From contig JAZKGQ010000028.1 of NCBI GenBank assembly GCA_040385825.1, positions 1 through 64,000 on the forward strand: DNA of 64,000 nucleotides, read 5' to 3'. Below are positions 48,331 to 56,291 of this stretch, piece after piece. The notes below the pieces were generated by a model that was given only the letters and a program-made list of their open reading frames with translations, had not been told where the DNA came from and did not search any database. The stretch's first letter is position 1; every line of letters starts with the position of its first letter. This DNA is from JANNNF01 sp040385825 (GTDB lineage: Bacteria; Pseudomonadota; Alphaproteobacteria; Rhodobacterales; Rhodobacteraceae). The translations under genes and the position numbers were made by a program.

Positions 48331-49359
48331 ATGAAGATCGGCAACCGAGAGATTTCCAACGCAACCCCCCCGCTGGTCATTGCCGAAATCGGCATCAACC
48401 ATGGCGGCAGTCTGGAGGTGGCGAAGGAGATGGTCCGTCTCGCGGCGGCGTCGGGCTGCGAGATCATCAAGCATCAGACCCATTTCATCGAAGATGAAAT
48501 GACGGACGAGGCCAAGTCGATCTTCCCGCCCAATGCCGATGTGTCGATCTGGCATGTGATGGAACGCTGCGCCCTGTCGGCCGATGCCGAAATCGAGCTG
48601 AAGCGTTACACCGAAAGCCTCGGGATGATCTACATTTCGACCCCGTTCAGCCGCAAGGCCGCCGATTTTCTGGAAGACATCGGCGTGCCGGCCTTCAAGA
48701 TTGGCTCGGGCGAGGCCGACAACCTGCCGCTGATCCGCCACATCGCGCGCAAGGGCAAGCCGGTGATCCTGTCGACGGGCATGCAGACCATTGAAAGCAT
48801 TGCCAGATCGGTGGCCATTCTGGACGAGGCCGGCATCGAATACGCCCTGCTGGAATGCACCAACCTGTACCCCAGCCCGCCCGAGATCGTGTCCTTGCGC
48901 GGCGTGACGGACCTGCGCCGCGCCTTTCCGAACGCCGTGGTCGGGTTTTCCGACCATTCCATCGGGCCGGAAATGGCGCTGGCCTCGGTCGCGCTTGGCG
49001 CCTGCATTCTGGAGCGGCATTATACCGACAGCCGCTATCGCAAGGGGCCGGACATCATCAACTCGATGGACCCGGCGGAACTGAAATTCCTGATCGACCG
49101 CAGCCGCGAGATCTGGGCAGCGGCCAACAACCCCAAACAGCGCACGCCGGATGAGGAACCCGTCTACCGCTTTGCACGCTCCTCTGTCGTGGCCGACCGC
49201 GACCTGCCCGCAGGCCACCTGATCACCGAAGCCGACATCTGGGCGCGGCGTCCCGGATCGGGCGAGATTGCGGGCTATGATTTCGACAAGGTCGTGGGCA
49301 AGCGCACCACCCGCGCCCTGCCCCGCAATACCCAACTGAAATGGGGCGATCTGGCGTGA
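48331..49359 (+). CDS. neuB: nonulosonate (sialic acid) synthase NeuB
   Basis: 342 residues. Condenses PEP with ManNAc or a related sugar. Key blocks: VIAEIGINHGGSLEVAKEM, CEIIKHQTHF, FKIGSGEADNLPLIRHIARK, LSTGMQTIESI, VGFSDHSIGPEMALASVALG and ERHYT. The C-terminal SAF (antifreeze-like) domain spans about residues 275-340 (SSVVADRDLPAGHLITEADI). It cannot be decided by eye whether the product is Neu5Ac or another nonulosonate, but NeuC in the operon favours ManNAc as the acceptor. The next gene starts at GTG inside its stop (GTGA). Confidence 0.9.
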   Translation: MKIGNREISNATPPLVIAEIGINHGGSLEVAKEMVRLAAASGCEIIKHQTHFIEDEMTDEAKSIFPPNADVSIWHVMERCALSADAEIELKRYTESLGMIYISTPFSRKAADFLEDIGVPAFKIGSGEADNLPLIRHIARKGKPVILSTGMQTIESIARSVAILDEAGIEYALLECTNLYPSPPEIVSLRGVTDLRRAFPNAVVGFSDHSIGPEMALASVALGACILERHYTDSRYRKGPDIINSMDPAELKFLIDRSREIWAAANNPKQRTPDEEPVYRFARSSVVADRDLPAGHLITEADIWARRPGSGEIAGYDFDKVVGKRTTRALPRNTQLKWGDLA

Positions 49360-50420
49360 TCCCCGGCTGGAAGGTCCGCCGCGAGCTGACCAGATTTGGC
49401 CAGCAGTTGCGGGCCATTCCCGAAGCGATATGGGAACCCTTCGCGCAACGGCGGCATGACGCGGCGTTTGCGCGCGGCTTTCCCCTGCGCGACGGGCAGG
49501 TTGCGCTGACCGAAAAGATCGCGCTGGTCCTGATCTGGCAGCCGCGCGGGATTGCGCAATCCACCATCGACATGTGCGCGCATCTGGCAGCGCAGGGCTA
49601 TGCGCCCTTTGTTCTGTCCAACGCCGCCCTGACCGAAGACTGCCACGCGCGGCTGGCCCCGCATGTCTGGCGCGTGATGCAGCGGCCCAATTTCGGCTAT
49701 GATTTTGGCGGCTACCGCGATGGGCTGTTGCAGTTGCGGGCATGGGGCATCCAGCCTGCGCGGCTGGTGATCCTGAACGACAGCATCTGGTTCCCGCTGA
49801 CCGAAGGCTGCACCCTGCTGCACCGGATGGAAGCCACCCCCGGCGATGTGATCGGCACCGTGCTGCGCCTGCGCGGCGAGGAGCAGTTTCTGGAAAGCTA
49901 TTTCTTCTCGATCCCGGCCAGCACGCTGACGCATCCGGCCTTTGACGGGTTCTGGCGCGATCTGCGGCTGACATCGAACAAATACAAGGTCATCCGGCGC
50001 GGCGAGCGCGGCTTTGGCCGGGCCATGCGCGCAGCGGGGTTGACGCTGACCGGGCTTTTCGGGCAGGACGTGTTTCTGCACCGGATTGGTGCCGCCGACG
50101 ACGATTTGCTGCGCGCCACCCTGCGGCACGCGGCCTTCGTCGACCCAGATCTGGCAGCCAGGGCGCGGCGGCTTGCAAGCGATACGGGGCCGGACTGGCG
50201 GGCACAGGCGCTTGGGTTTGTCGCGTCCTCGCTGCAATCGGGGCTGTTCTACAGCAGCTATCCCGTGGCGGCGGTCCGCCTGATGGGATATCCTGTCTTG
50301 AAGAAAAGCCGCGAACCCGTCAGCCTTGTGTGGCGAAAGGCATATCTGGAGGCCGTCGAAACCGGGGCTTTGCCCGCGCCGCCTGTTGCCATACTGCAAG
50401 AAGCAATAACAAGATTTTGA
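49356..50420 (+). CDS. RgpF-like rhamnan synthesis F family protein, first copy
   Basis: 354 residues. The diagnostic region is RPNFGYDFGGYRDGLLQLRA followed by LVILNDSIWFPL, the core of the rhamnan synthesis protein F family (glycosyltransferase-related). The first third carries IALVLIWQPRGIAQSTIDMC. No signal peptide. It likely transfers or modifies sugars on the surface glycan. High G+C like its surroundings except for the last ~30 bp. GTG 49356 overlaps the neuB stop; ATG 49341 is an alternative inside neuB. Confidence 0.78.
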   Translation: MIPGWKVRRELTRFGQQLRAIPEAIWEPFAQRRHDAAFARGFPLRDGQVALTEKIALVLIWQPRGIAQSTIDMCAHLAAQGYAPFVLSNAALTEDCHARLAPHVWRVMQRPNFGYDFGGYRDGLLQLRAWGIQPARLVILNDSIWFPLTEGCTLLHRMEATPGDVIGTVLRLRGEEQFLESYFFSIPASTLTHPAFDGFWRDLRLTSNKYKVIRRGERGFGRAMRAAGLTLTGLFGQDVFLHRIGAADDDLLRATLRHAAFVDPDLAARARRLASDTGPDWRAQALGFVASSLQSGLFYSSYPVAAVRLMGYPVLKKSREPVSLVWRKAYLEAVETGALPAPPVAILQEAITRF

Positions 50421-50427
50421 GGCCGCA

Positions 50428-51591
50428 ATGAAACGCCCGGAGCTTTGGAAGATACGCCGCGAGTTGTGGCGCATACGAGATCAATTTGTCCGCAAGGTTC
50501 TTCCTGTGACCATCGAACCTGTTCAACACATGATATATTATTGGCGAGCAGACAAGGCGGTAGTGCGTCAAACAACAGACCGCCCTCTCGGTGCCCGCGT
50601 CGCCATTCTGGTGCTATTTCAGCCAAAAGGGCTATTGGCTTCGACGTTCCTCACAGTAGATCATTTGGTCAGTCAAGGTTGGTCGGTATTGGTTGTGTCC
50701 AATGCACCTCTTTCGTATAAAGATCAAAGCGTATTAGCAAAACGTGCCTCCATTATCTTGCAGCGACCAAATTTGGGATACGATTTTGGCGCCTATCGCG
50801 AAGGGTTTCTGCATCTGGATTCGATAAACCACAAACCACAACATCTGATATTTATGAATGACAGTACTTGGTTTCCGATACGTGAAAATGACAATACGCT
50901 GGCGCGCATGGAAGCGCTTAATGTAGGAATGGCAGGCCATATTTACAAAGTCGAGTCTACAGTAAAACGTGGCAACGATCACCTCGAGTCACATCTTGTA
51001 ATGTTCAATGAGGAAGCTGTCGGCAATCCTGCGTTCATCAGTTTCTGGCAGAACTATCGGATGTCGAATGACCGAACCACGACCATTGCACGAGGCGAAA
51101 AGGCTCTGACGCAAATGGCGTTGTCAAGTGGATTGAAAGTTCAGGGATTGCTGTCCGTCGATGCGATATTGAACATATTGTCAAACTTGCCTGACGATGT
51201 GCTGAGATCTGCCATAATTAACATCGTTCATCATCAGGATGATGCCCGCGCTTTGTGTGCGAAAATCATTGAAAATGCAGACCAAGGCAAACCATGGCGG
51301 GACGAATTCCTAGCATGGGTGCGTGTTGTTTTGTCAAATTCCCTGCAACACCTGCTTTCTGCTACCTTCATTGACCTTGCAATGGTTCACGGCAGTATGG
51401 GTTTTGTGAAAAAGACCAATGATCCAAGATTTCACATGGCCCAACGTGCTGTGCTGCGTGCAGCAGACAGTGGTCGTATTCCCCCCCTGCATCCAGTTGT
51501 GCGAAGTGAGATTGAGCGTGCTGTTGACATGTGGATTCCACCGCATGACTGGAGAAAAAAACCTCATGAAATCAGAAGGTATGATATTTGA
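50428..51591 (+). CDS. RgpF-like rhamnan synthesis F family protein, second copy, low G+C
   Basis: 387 residues. Paralog of the preceding gene: RPNLGYDFGAYREGFLHLDS and LIFMNDSTWFPI match its core, and VAILVLFQPKGLLAST its N-terminal motif. The gene is far poorer in G+C than its neighbours: by hand count, 35% for bases 50821-50880 and 45% for 50521-50580, against 75% at 51841-51900. That is a sign of acquisition from another genome. It uses codons such as ATA and TTA that are rare in the surrounding genes. Start context GAGGCCGCA-ATG is shared with other genes of this operon. Its stop directly abuts the fkbM start. Confidence 0.8.
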   Translation: MKRPELWKIRRELWRIRDQFVRKVLPVTIEPVQHMIYYWRADKAVVRQTTDRPLGARVAILVLFQPKGLLASTFLTVDHLVSQGWSVLVVSNAPLSYKDQSVLAKRASIILQRPNLGYDFGAYREGFLHLDSINHKPQHLIFMNDSTWFPIRENDNTLARMEALNVGMAGHIYKVESTVKRGNDHLESHLVMFNEEAVGNPAFISFWQNYRMSNDRTTTIARGEKALTQMALSSGLKVQGLLSVDAILNILSNLPDDVLRSAIINIVHHQDDARALCAKIIENADQGKPWRDEFLAWVRVVLSNSLQHLLSATFIDLAMVHGSMGFVKKTNDPRFHMAQRAVLRAADSGRIPPLHPVVRSEIERAVDMWIPPHDWRKKPHEIRRYDI

Positions 51592-52323
51592 ATGGGACTG
51601 CGTCGCGCATACAAGAACTTGAAAAACAGATCTTACCGAAAGTACTATTTTGGTCTGATGCGGACGCTTGTTTACCAGGGTCTGACTGTGACCGTTCGCC
51701 GAAATGGAATGTCACTACCTATTTTCCAACAACTCTACGACAACCTCTACGAAGTGCCTGAAATCAAGGGCTTGAATGCCGTCATTCAGGATGGCGACAA
51801 GGTGCTGGAACTGGGGTCCGGGCTGGGGATCATCACGGCGCTGGCGGCGCGCAAGGCGGGCAGCGGGCGGGTGGTGTCCTACGAGGCCAATCCCGGCATG
51901 ATCGCGGACACGCGCGCCTTTCTGGCGGCCAACAACGTGACGTCCGTTGATCTGCGCCCAGGCGTGCTGGTGCCCGAAGATGTGGCCCCCGGTGCGACGC
52001 GGATGTTCTATCTGCACGCCTCTTTCGCGGAAAGCAGCCTGAAATACACGGCGGGCAAAGGGGTGGAGGTTCCGGCCACCTCGCTGCCGCAGGTGATGGC
52101 AGAGTTCCGCCCCGACGTGCTGCTGTGCGATATCGAAGGGGCCGAAGCCGAGTTGCTGGCCGGGATTGATGCGTCGCACCTGCGGGCGGCGGTGATCGAA
52201 TTTCATCCGGCTGTTCTGAACCGGGCCGAGGTGGCCTCGATCTACGACGCGTTTGCCAAGCACCGTCTGTACCCGGCAATCGAGCTGTCCAGCGGCACCG
52301 TCGTCGTCTTTACGAAGGCATGA
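51592..52323 (+). CDS. FkbM family methyltransferase, mosaic composition
   Basis: 243 residues. SAM motif GDKVLELGSGLGIITALAARKA near residue 70 and post-motif VVSYEANPGMIAD; later LLCDIEGAEAELLAGID, the FkbM signature. It probably O-methylates a sugar of the glycan. The first ~190 bases are low in G+C (45% at 51721-51780) and the rest is high (63% at 51781-51840, 75% at 51841-51900), so the sequence changes type inside the gene without breaking the frame. It overlaps neuC by 4 bp. Confidence 0.83.
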   Translation: MGLRRAYKNLKNRSYRKYYFGLMRTLVYQGLTVTVRRNGMSLPIFQQLYDNLYEVPEIKGLNAVIQDGDKVLELGSGLGIITALAARKAGSGRVVSYEANPGMIADTRAFLAANNVTSVDLRPGVLVPEDVAPGATRMFYLHASFAESSLKYTAGKGVEVPATSLPQVMAEFRPDVLLCDIEGAEAELLAGIDASHLRAAVIEFHPAVLNRAEVASIYDAFAKHRLYPAIELSSGTVVVFTKA

Positions 52324-53453
52324 CCCCGATGCCCCCAAGATCCATCCTGTTCCTCACCGGCACCCGCGCCGATTTCGGCAAGCTGGAGCCGCTGGCCGCT
52401 GCGGCCCGTGATGCGGGCCACAGGGTCACCTTCTTTGTGACCGGCATGCACATGATGGACCGTTACGGCCTGACCAAGCTGGAGATTCAGCGCATGGCGG
52501 GTGTGCGGGTGCATGAGTTTCTGAACCAGCGCCCCGGCGACGGGCAGGATATCGTGCTGGCCAAGACCGTGATCGGCTTTTCCGACTACATCACCGAACA
52601 CCGCCCCGACCTGATCGTCATTCACGGCGACCGGATCGAGGCCGTGGCAGGCGCGCTGGTTGCGGCCACCAACTATATTCCTTCGGCGCATATCGAGGGC
52701 GGCGAAGTGTCGGGCACCATCGACGAGATGTTCCGCCATTGCAATTCCAAGCTGGCGGCGCATCATTTCGTCTCCTCCGATCAGGCGAAAAAGCGGGTGA
52801 TGGCGATGGGAGAGCCTGCGTCCTCGATCCATGTCATAGGCTCGCCCGAACTGGATTTTCATGCAGGGCCGTCGGGGGTTACGCTGGATCAGGTCAAGGC
52901 GCGCTATGACATTCCGTTCGACAGCTATGGCATTGCGGTGTTCCATCCGGTAACCTCGGAACAGGCCACCATGGGGGCGCAGGCGGCGGGGCTGTTTGGC
53001 GCGCTGGCAGGGTCGGGGCGGCATTTCGTGGTGATCGCGCCGAACAACGATCCGGGGTCCGAGGCGATCTTTGCCGTGCTGGACGGGCTGCCGAAAGACC
53101 GTTTCCGGGTGATCCCCTCGATGCGCTTTGCCCATTTTTCCGAACTGATGAAGAACGCCGCCTGCATGGTCGGCAATTCCAGCGCCGGGGTGCGCGAGGT
53201 GCCGTTTCTGGGCATTCCGTCGCTGGACATCGGCACCCGGCAGACCAACCGGGCGCTTGCGGCCTCGGTCCAGTCCTGCACCGCGTTTGACAGCGCCGCG
53301 ATTGCCGCCTTTCTGGCGCAGCATTGGGGCCAGCGGGTTGCGCCCGACACCGGCTTTGGCCAGGGCCGCGCGGCAGACCGCTTTGCCGCGATCCTCGGCT
53401 CGGCCGCGTTCTGGGATCAGGGGTTGCAAAAAGTGTTCATCGACAATGCCTGA
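52320..53453 (+). CDS. neuC: UDP-GlcNAc 2-epimerase (hydrolysing), NeuC-type
   Basis: 377 residues. Converts UDP-GlcNAc to ManNAc and UDP, the first step of sialic acid synthesis. Conserved: LFLTGTRADFGKLEPLAAAA, IVIHGDRIEAVAGALVAA, HIEGGEVSGTIDEMFRH and MVGNSSAGVREVPFLG. The related LegG works on a bacillosamine-type sugar, but no LegB or LegC genes are in the window, so the sialic acid route is favoured. The Kdo transferase gene overlaps its 3' end. Confidence 0.87.
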   Translation: MTPMPPRSILFLTGTRADFGKLEPLAAAARDAGHRVTFFVTGMHMMDRYGLTKLEIQRMAGVRVHEFLNQRPGDGQDIVLAKTVIGFSDYITEHRPDLIVIHGDRIEAVAGALVAATNYIPSAHIEGGEVSGTIDEMFRHCNSKLAAHHFVSSDQAKKRVMAMGEPASSIHVIGSPELDFHAGPSGVTLDQVKARYDIPFDSYGIAVFHPVTSEQATMGAQAAGLFGALAGSGRHFVVIAPNNDPGSEAIFAVLDGLPKDRFRVIPSMRFAHFSELMKNAACMVGNSSAGVREVPFLGIPSLDIGTRQTNRALAASVQSCTAFDSAAIAAFLAQHWGQRVAPDTGFGQGRAADRFAAILGSAAFWDQGLQKVFIDNA

Positions 53454-54720
53454 AATCATGGGGCCTGAGCCGATGGGCCTTGCGCTGCGGCTGTACTTGC
53501 TTGCGAGCCATGCCATCGTGCCGCTGGCCCCCGCCGTGCTGCGCGGCAGGCTGCGGCGCGGCAAGGAAGACCCGGCCCGCTGGCGCGAAAAACTGGGCGA
53601 GGCGACGCAGGCCCGCCCCCCCGGCCGGGTGATCTGGCTGCATGCCGTGGGTCTGGGCGAGGTGCTGGCCCTGCGCGGGCTGATCGAGGCGATGGCCGCA
53701 GAGGCCCCGGACCTGTCGTTTCTGGTCACCTCCTCGGCCCGGTCTTCGGCGCAGGTGATGGCGGCAAACCTGCCCGCCCGCACCCAGCATCAGTTCCTGC
53801 CGCTGGACAGCCCGCACTATCTGGCGCGGTTTCTGGACCATTGGCATCCCGATCTGTCGGTCTGGGCGGAACAGGACATCTGGCCGGGGGCCGTGGTGGC
53901 GGCAGCGGCGCGGGGCATCCCGCTGGCCATGGTCAACGCGCGGATGACTGCGGCCAGCCACCGGAAGCGGGCGCGTATGGCGGGGCTGTACCGCGATGTC
54001 TTTGCCCGCTTTGCCCTGATCGACGCGCAGGAACCGGCCACCGCGCAGCGGCTGCGCGATCTGGGCGGCGCACAGGTGCAGGTGTCGGGGTCGCTGAAGG
54101 CCGCAGCCCCGCCGCTGGCCTGCGATCCTGTGCACCTCGCGGCAGCAACGGCGGCACTTGCCGGGCGGCGGGTCTGGCTGGCAGCCTCGACCCATCCGGG
54201 CGACGAGGCGGCGGCGATTGCGGCGGTGCGGGCGCTGGCCGATCCTGCGCGCCTGCTGATCCTCGTGCCGCGCGACACCCGCCGGGCGGGCGAGGTGGCG
54301 GCGGCGCTGACCACGGCGGGCCTGCGCTTTGCGCAGCGCAGCCGGGGCGAGGTGCCGGGGGCCAGCGATGCGGTGTGGCTGGCCGACAGCTATGGCGAGT
54401 TGGGGCTGTGGTACAGGCTGGCAGATACCGCGCTGATCGGCGGCGGCTTTGACCGGATCGGCGGCCATAACCCGTGGGAGGCAGCCCATCTGCGCGCCGC
54501 CATCCTGCACGGGCCGGATGTTGCGAATTTCGCTACCGACTATGCCGCATTGCATGCCGCAAACGCCGCGCGGCAGGTGACGGATGATCTGGCGCAGGCC
54601 CTGTCCGACCCCGCCCTGCCCGCGATGGCGGACGCGGGTTTTGCCCGCGTGCAGGCCGCACGGGGGGCACTTGTGCCTCTGGCGCGGCAAGTGGTGGCCC
54701 TGATGGGGACACGCCCATGA
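53446..54720 (+). CDS. Kdo transferase WaaA-like, first copy
   Basis: 424 residues. 3-deoxy-D-manno-octulosonate transferase fold: HAVGLGEVLALRGLIEAMAA (Glu is the usual catalytic base), LPLDSPHYLARFLDHWHPDL, WAEQDIWPGAVVAAAARGIP and the C-domain GGGFDRIGGHNPWEAAHLRA. Adds Kdo to lipid A or to a glycan linker. Start ATG 53446 lies within the end of neuC. The second copy follows with a 4-bp overlap. The motif GGHNPWEAA differs from GAHNIIEPL in copy two, which is the canonical WaaA form, so this copy may have a different acceptor. Confidence 0.82.
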   Translation: MPEIMGPEPMGLALRLYLLASHAIVPLAPAVLRGRLRRGKEDPARWREKLGEATQARPPGRVIWLHAVGLGEVLALRGLIEAMAAEAPDLSFLVTSSARSSAQVMAANLPARTQHQFLPLDSPHYLARFLDHWHPDLSVWAEQDIWPGAVVAAAARGIPLAMVNARMTAASHRKRARMAGLYRDVFARFALIDAQEPATAQRLRDLGGAQVQVSGSLKAAAPPLACDPVHLAAATAALAGRRVWLAASTHPGDEAAAIAAVRALADPARLLILVPRDTRRAGEVAAALTTAGLRFAQRSRGEVPGASDAVWLADSYGELGLWYRLADTALIGGGFDRIGGHNPWEAAHLRAAILHGPDVANFATDYAALHAANAARQVTDDLAQALSDPALPAMADAGFARVQAARGALVPLARQVVALMGTRP

Positions 54721-56003
54721 TGCGGGTGTTCCTGCTGGCATGGTCGGCGCTGTGGACGGTGGGCCTGCCGCTGATCTGGGTCTATCTGCGCCGCCGGGGG
54801 CGAAAAGACCCGATGTACACCGCCCATCTGGCCGAACGGCTGGGCCGCTACGGCACAACCCTGCCCGGTGCGGTCTGGGTGCATGCGGTGTCCTTGGGCG
54901 AGGTGCGGTCGGCAGTGCCGCTGATCCAGGCGCTGCTGGCGCAGGGCGACCGGGTGGTGATCACCCTGTTCACCCCCGCAGGCCGGCGCGAGGCTGAACG
55001 CGTCTTTGCCGCCCCGATTGCCGCAGGCCAACTGGCCGCCGTCTGGGTGCCGCTGGAAACGACGTGGGCCTATGCCGGTTTCTTCCGCGCGTTCCAGCCC
55101 CGCTATGGTCTGGTGATGGAGATCGAGATCTGGCCCCGCATGGTCTTTGCAGCCAAGGCGCAGGCTGTGCCGCTGTTCATGTGCAACGCGCAGTATCCGG
55201 CCAGATCCATCGCCCGCGACGGGCGCGGACTGCGCCTGCGCCAGCAGGTGATGCGCGGCTTTGCCGGAGCCTTCGTCAAATCGCAGCTGCAAGCCGACCG
55301 GTTCGCCGCCATCGGGGTGCGCAACATCGCGGTGACCGGCGAGTTGCGCTTTGACCAGCCGATCCCACCCGCCCTGATTGCTGCCGGGCAGGACATGCGG
55401 GCCGCTCTGGGCCTGACCCCGCGCCGCGTGATCGCCCTTGCCAGCACGGTCGAGGGCGAAGATGACATTTACATCAAGGCCATAGCGGCAATTCTTGCCA
55501 CGGAAAATCCGCCCTTCATCGTCTATATCCCGCGCCGGTCAGAACGCTTTGCCGAGGTGGAACAGCGCCTGCAGGCGGCTGGTTTTTCAGTGGTGCGGCG
55601 GTCTGCCCTTCCCGCCCGAACGCTGCCTTTGGCCGGGCCGCTGCCCGACATCTTGCTGGGCGACAGCATGGGCGAGATGTATTTCTACCTGACCATGGCC
55701 GATGCCGTGGTGGTGGGCGGCGGCTTTACCCCGATGGGCGCGCATAACATCATCGAACCGCTGGCCCTGCGCAAACCCGTGATCACCGGGCCAGAAATCG
55801 GCACCATCGAATACCCGTTCATCGAGGCCGAAGCCGCCGGCGTCGCCGCCCGCGTGCCCGATGCCGCAGCCCTTGCCGCCGCCCTGTCGTCGGATCAGGC
55901 CCCCGACCCCGCCCGCATCGACGCCTTCTTTGTCGCCCATTCCGGCGGCGTCGCGCGGTTTCTGGCAGCCCTGCCGCAGGTTCTGGCGCAGGCAAGGGGC
56001 TAG
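54717..56003 (+). CDS. waaA: Kdo transferase WaaA-like, second copy
   Basis: 428 residues. An N-terminal membrane anchor (RVFLLAWSALWTVGLPLIW) is followed by HAVSLGEVRSAVPLIQALLA, VPLETTWAYAGFFRAFQP, MEIEIWPRM, and the C-domain VVGGGFTPMGAHNIIEPLAL, the standard WaaA motifs. It transfers Kdo to lipid A precursor at the inner membrane. Starts at ATG 54717 overlapping the first copy; ATG 54720 is also possible. Last gene of the glycan operon; three hairpins follow. Confidence 0.88.
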   Translation: MMRVFLLAWSALWTVGLPLIWVYLRRRGRKDPMYTAHLAERLGRYGTTLPGAVWVHAVSLGEVRSAVPLIQALLAQGDRVVITLFTPAGRREAERVFAAPIAAGQLAAVWVPLETTWAYAGFFRAFQPRYGLVMEIEIWPRMVFAAKAQAVPLFMCNAQYPARSIARDGRGLRLRQQVMRGFAGAFVKSQLQADRFAAIGVRNIAVTGELRFDQPIPPALIAAGQDMRAALGLTPRRVIALASTVEGEDDIYIKAIAAILATENPPFIVYIPRRSERFAEVEQRLQAAGFSVVRRSALPARTLPLAGPLPDILLGDSMGEMYFYLTMADAVVVGGGFTPMGAHNIIEPLALRKPVITGPEIGTIEYPFIEAEAAGVAARVPDAAALAAALSSDQAPDPARIDAFFVAHSGGVARFLAALPQVLAQARG

Positions 56004-56291
56004 GGCAGGATGACCAGCGGCCCGGATTTTCCCGTGTCCCCTTCAACCTGCGCGACGAAAGGGCAATGCCCGACCGCCGGGTGGGCAAGCGACGGCAGTT
56101 CTACGCGGTTTATGGCTCAACTTCTTCCACCGAAGTTCTGCTGGTGATGGCGGCGAATGCCCGCCCGAGGGGGCGGCCCCCTCTCGGCGTTTGCGAAAGC
56201 AAACGCCTACCGGGCAATGGGGCATTGCCCGGCGCGCTTCGCGCTTGATTCCGGGCTGAAGAAGGTTGGCTCAAGGAACGGTCGTCTCACG
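56004..56291. other. intergenic region with three hairpins
   Basis: 288 bp between waaA and the convergent deacetylase gene. It holds a run of hairpins (56167-56232) and no credible gene. The hairpins are likely bidirectional terminators. Confidence 0.6.
56167..56232. terminator. three consecutive hairpins
   Basis: GAGGGGG-CGG-CCCCCTC (56167-56183), then GGCGTTTGC-GAAA-GCAAACGCC written as a 9-bp stem with a GNRA tetraloop (56186-56207), then CCGGGCAAT with a 5-base loop and ATTGCCCGG (56210-56232). Only 2 bp separate each pair. Located between convergent genes. Confidence 0.75.

Noticed and set aside
44924..56003. legionaminic or pseudaminic acid pathway
   Set aside because: No LegB/LegC or PseB/PseC dehydratase-aminotransferase pair is in the operon; NeuC favours the sialic acid type. 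Not fully excluded, since missing genes could lie elsewhere.
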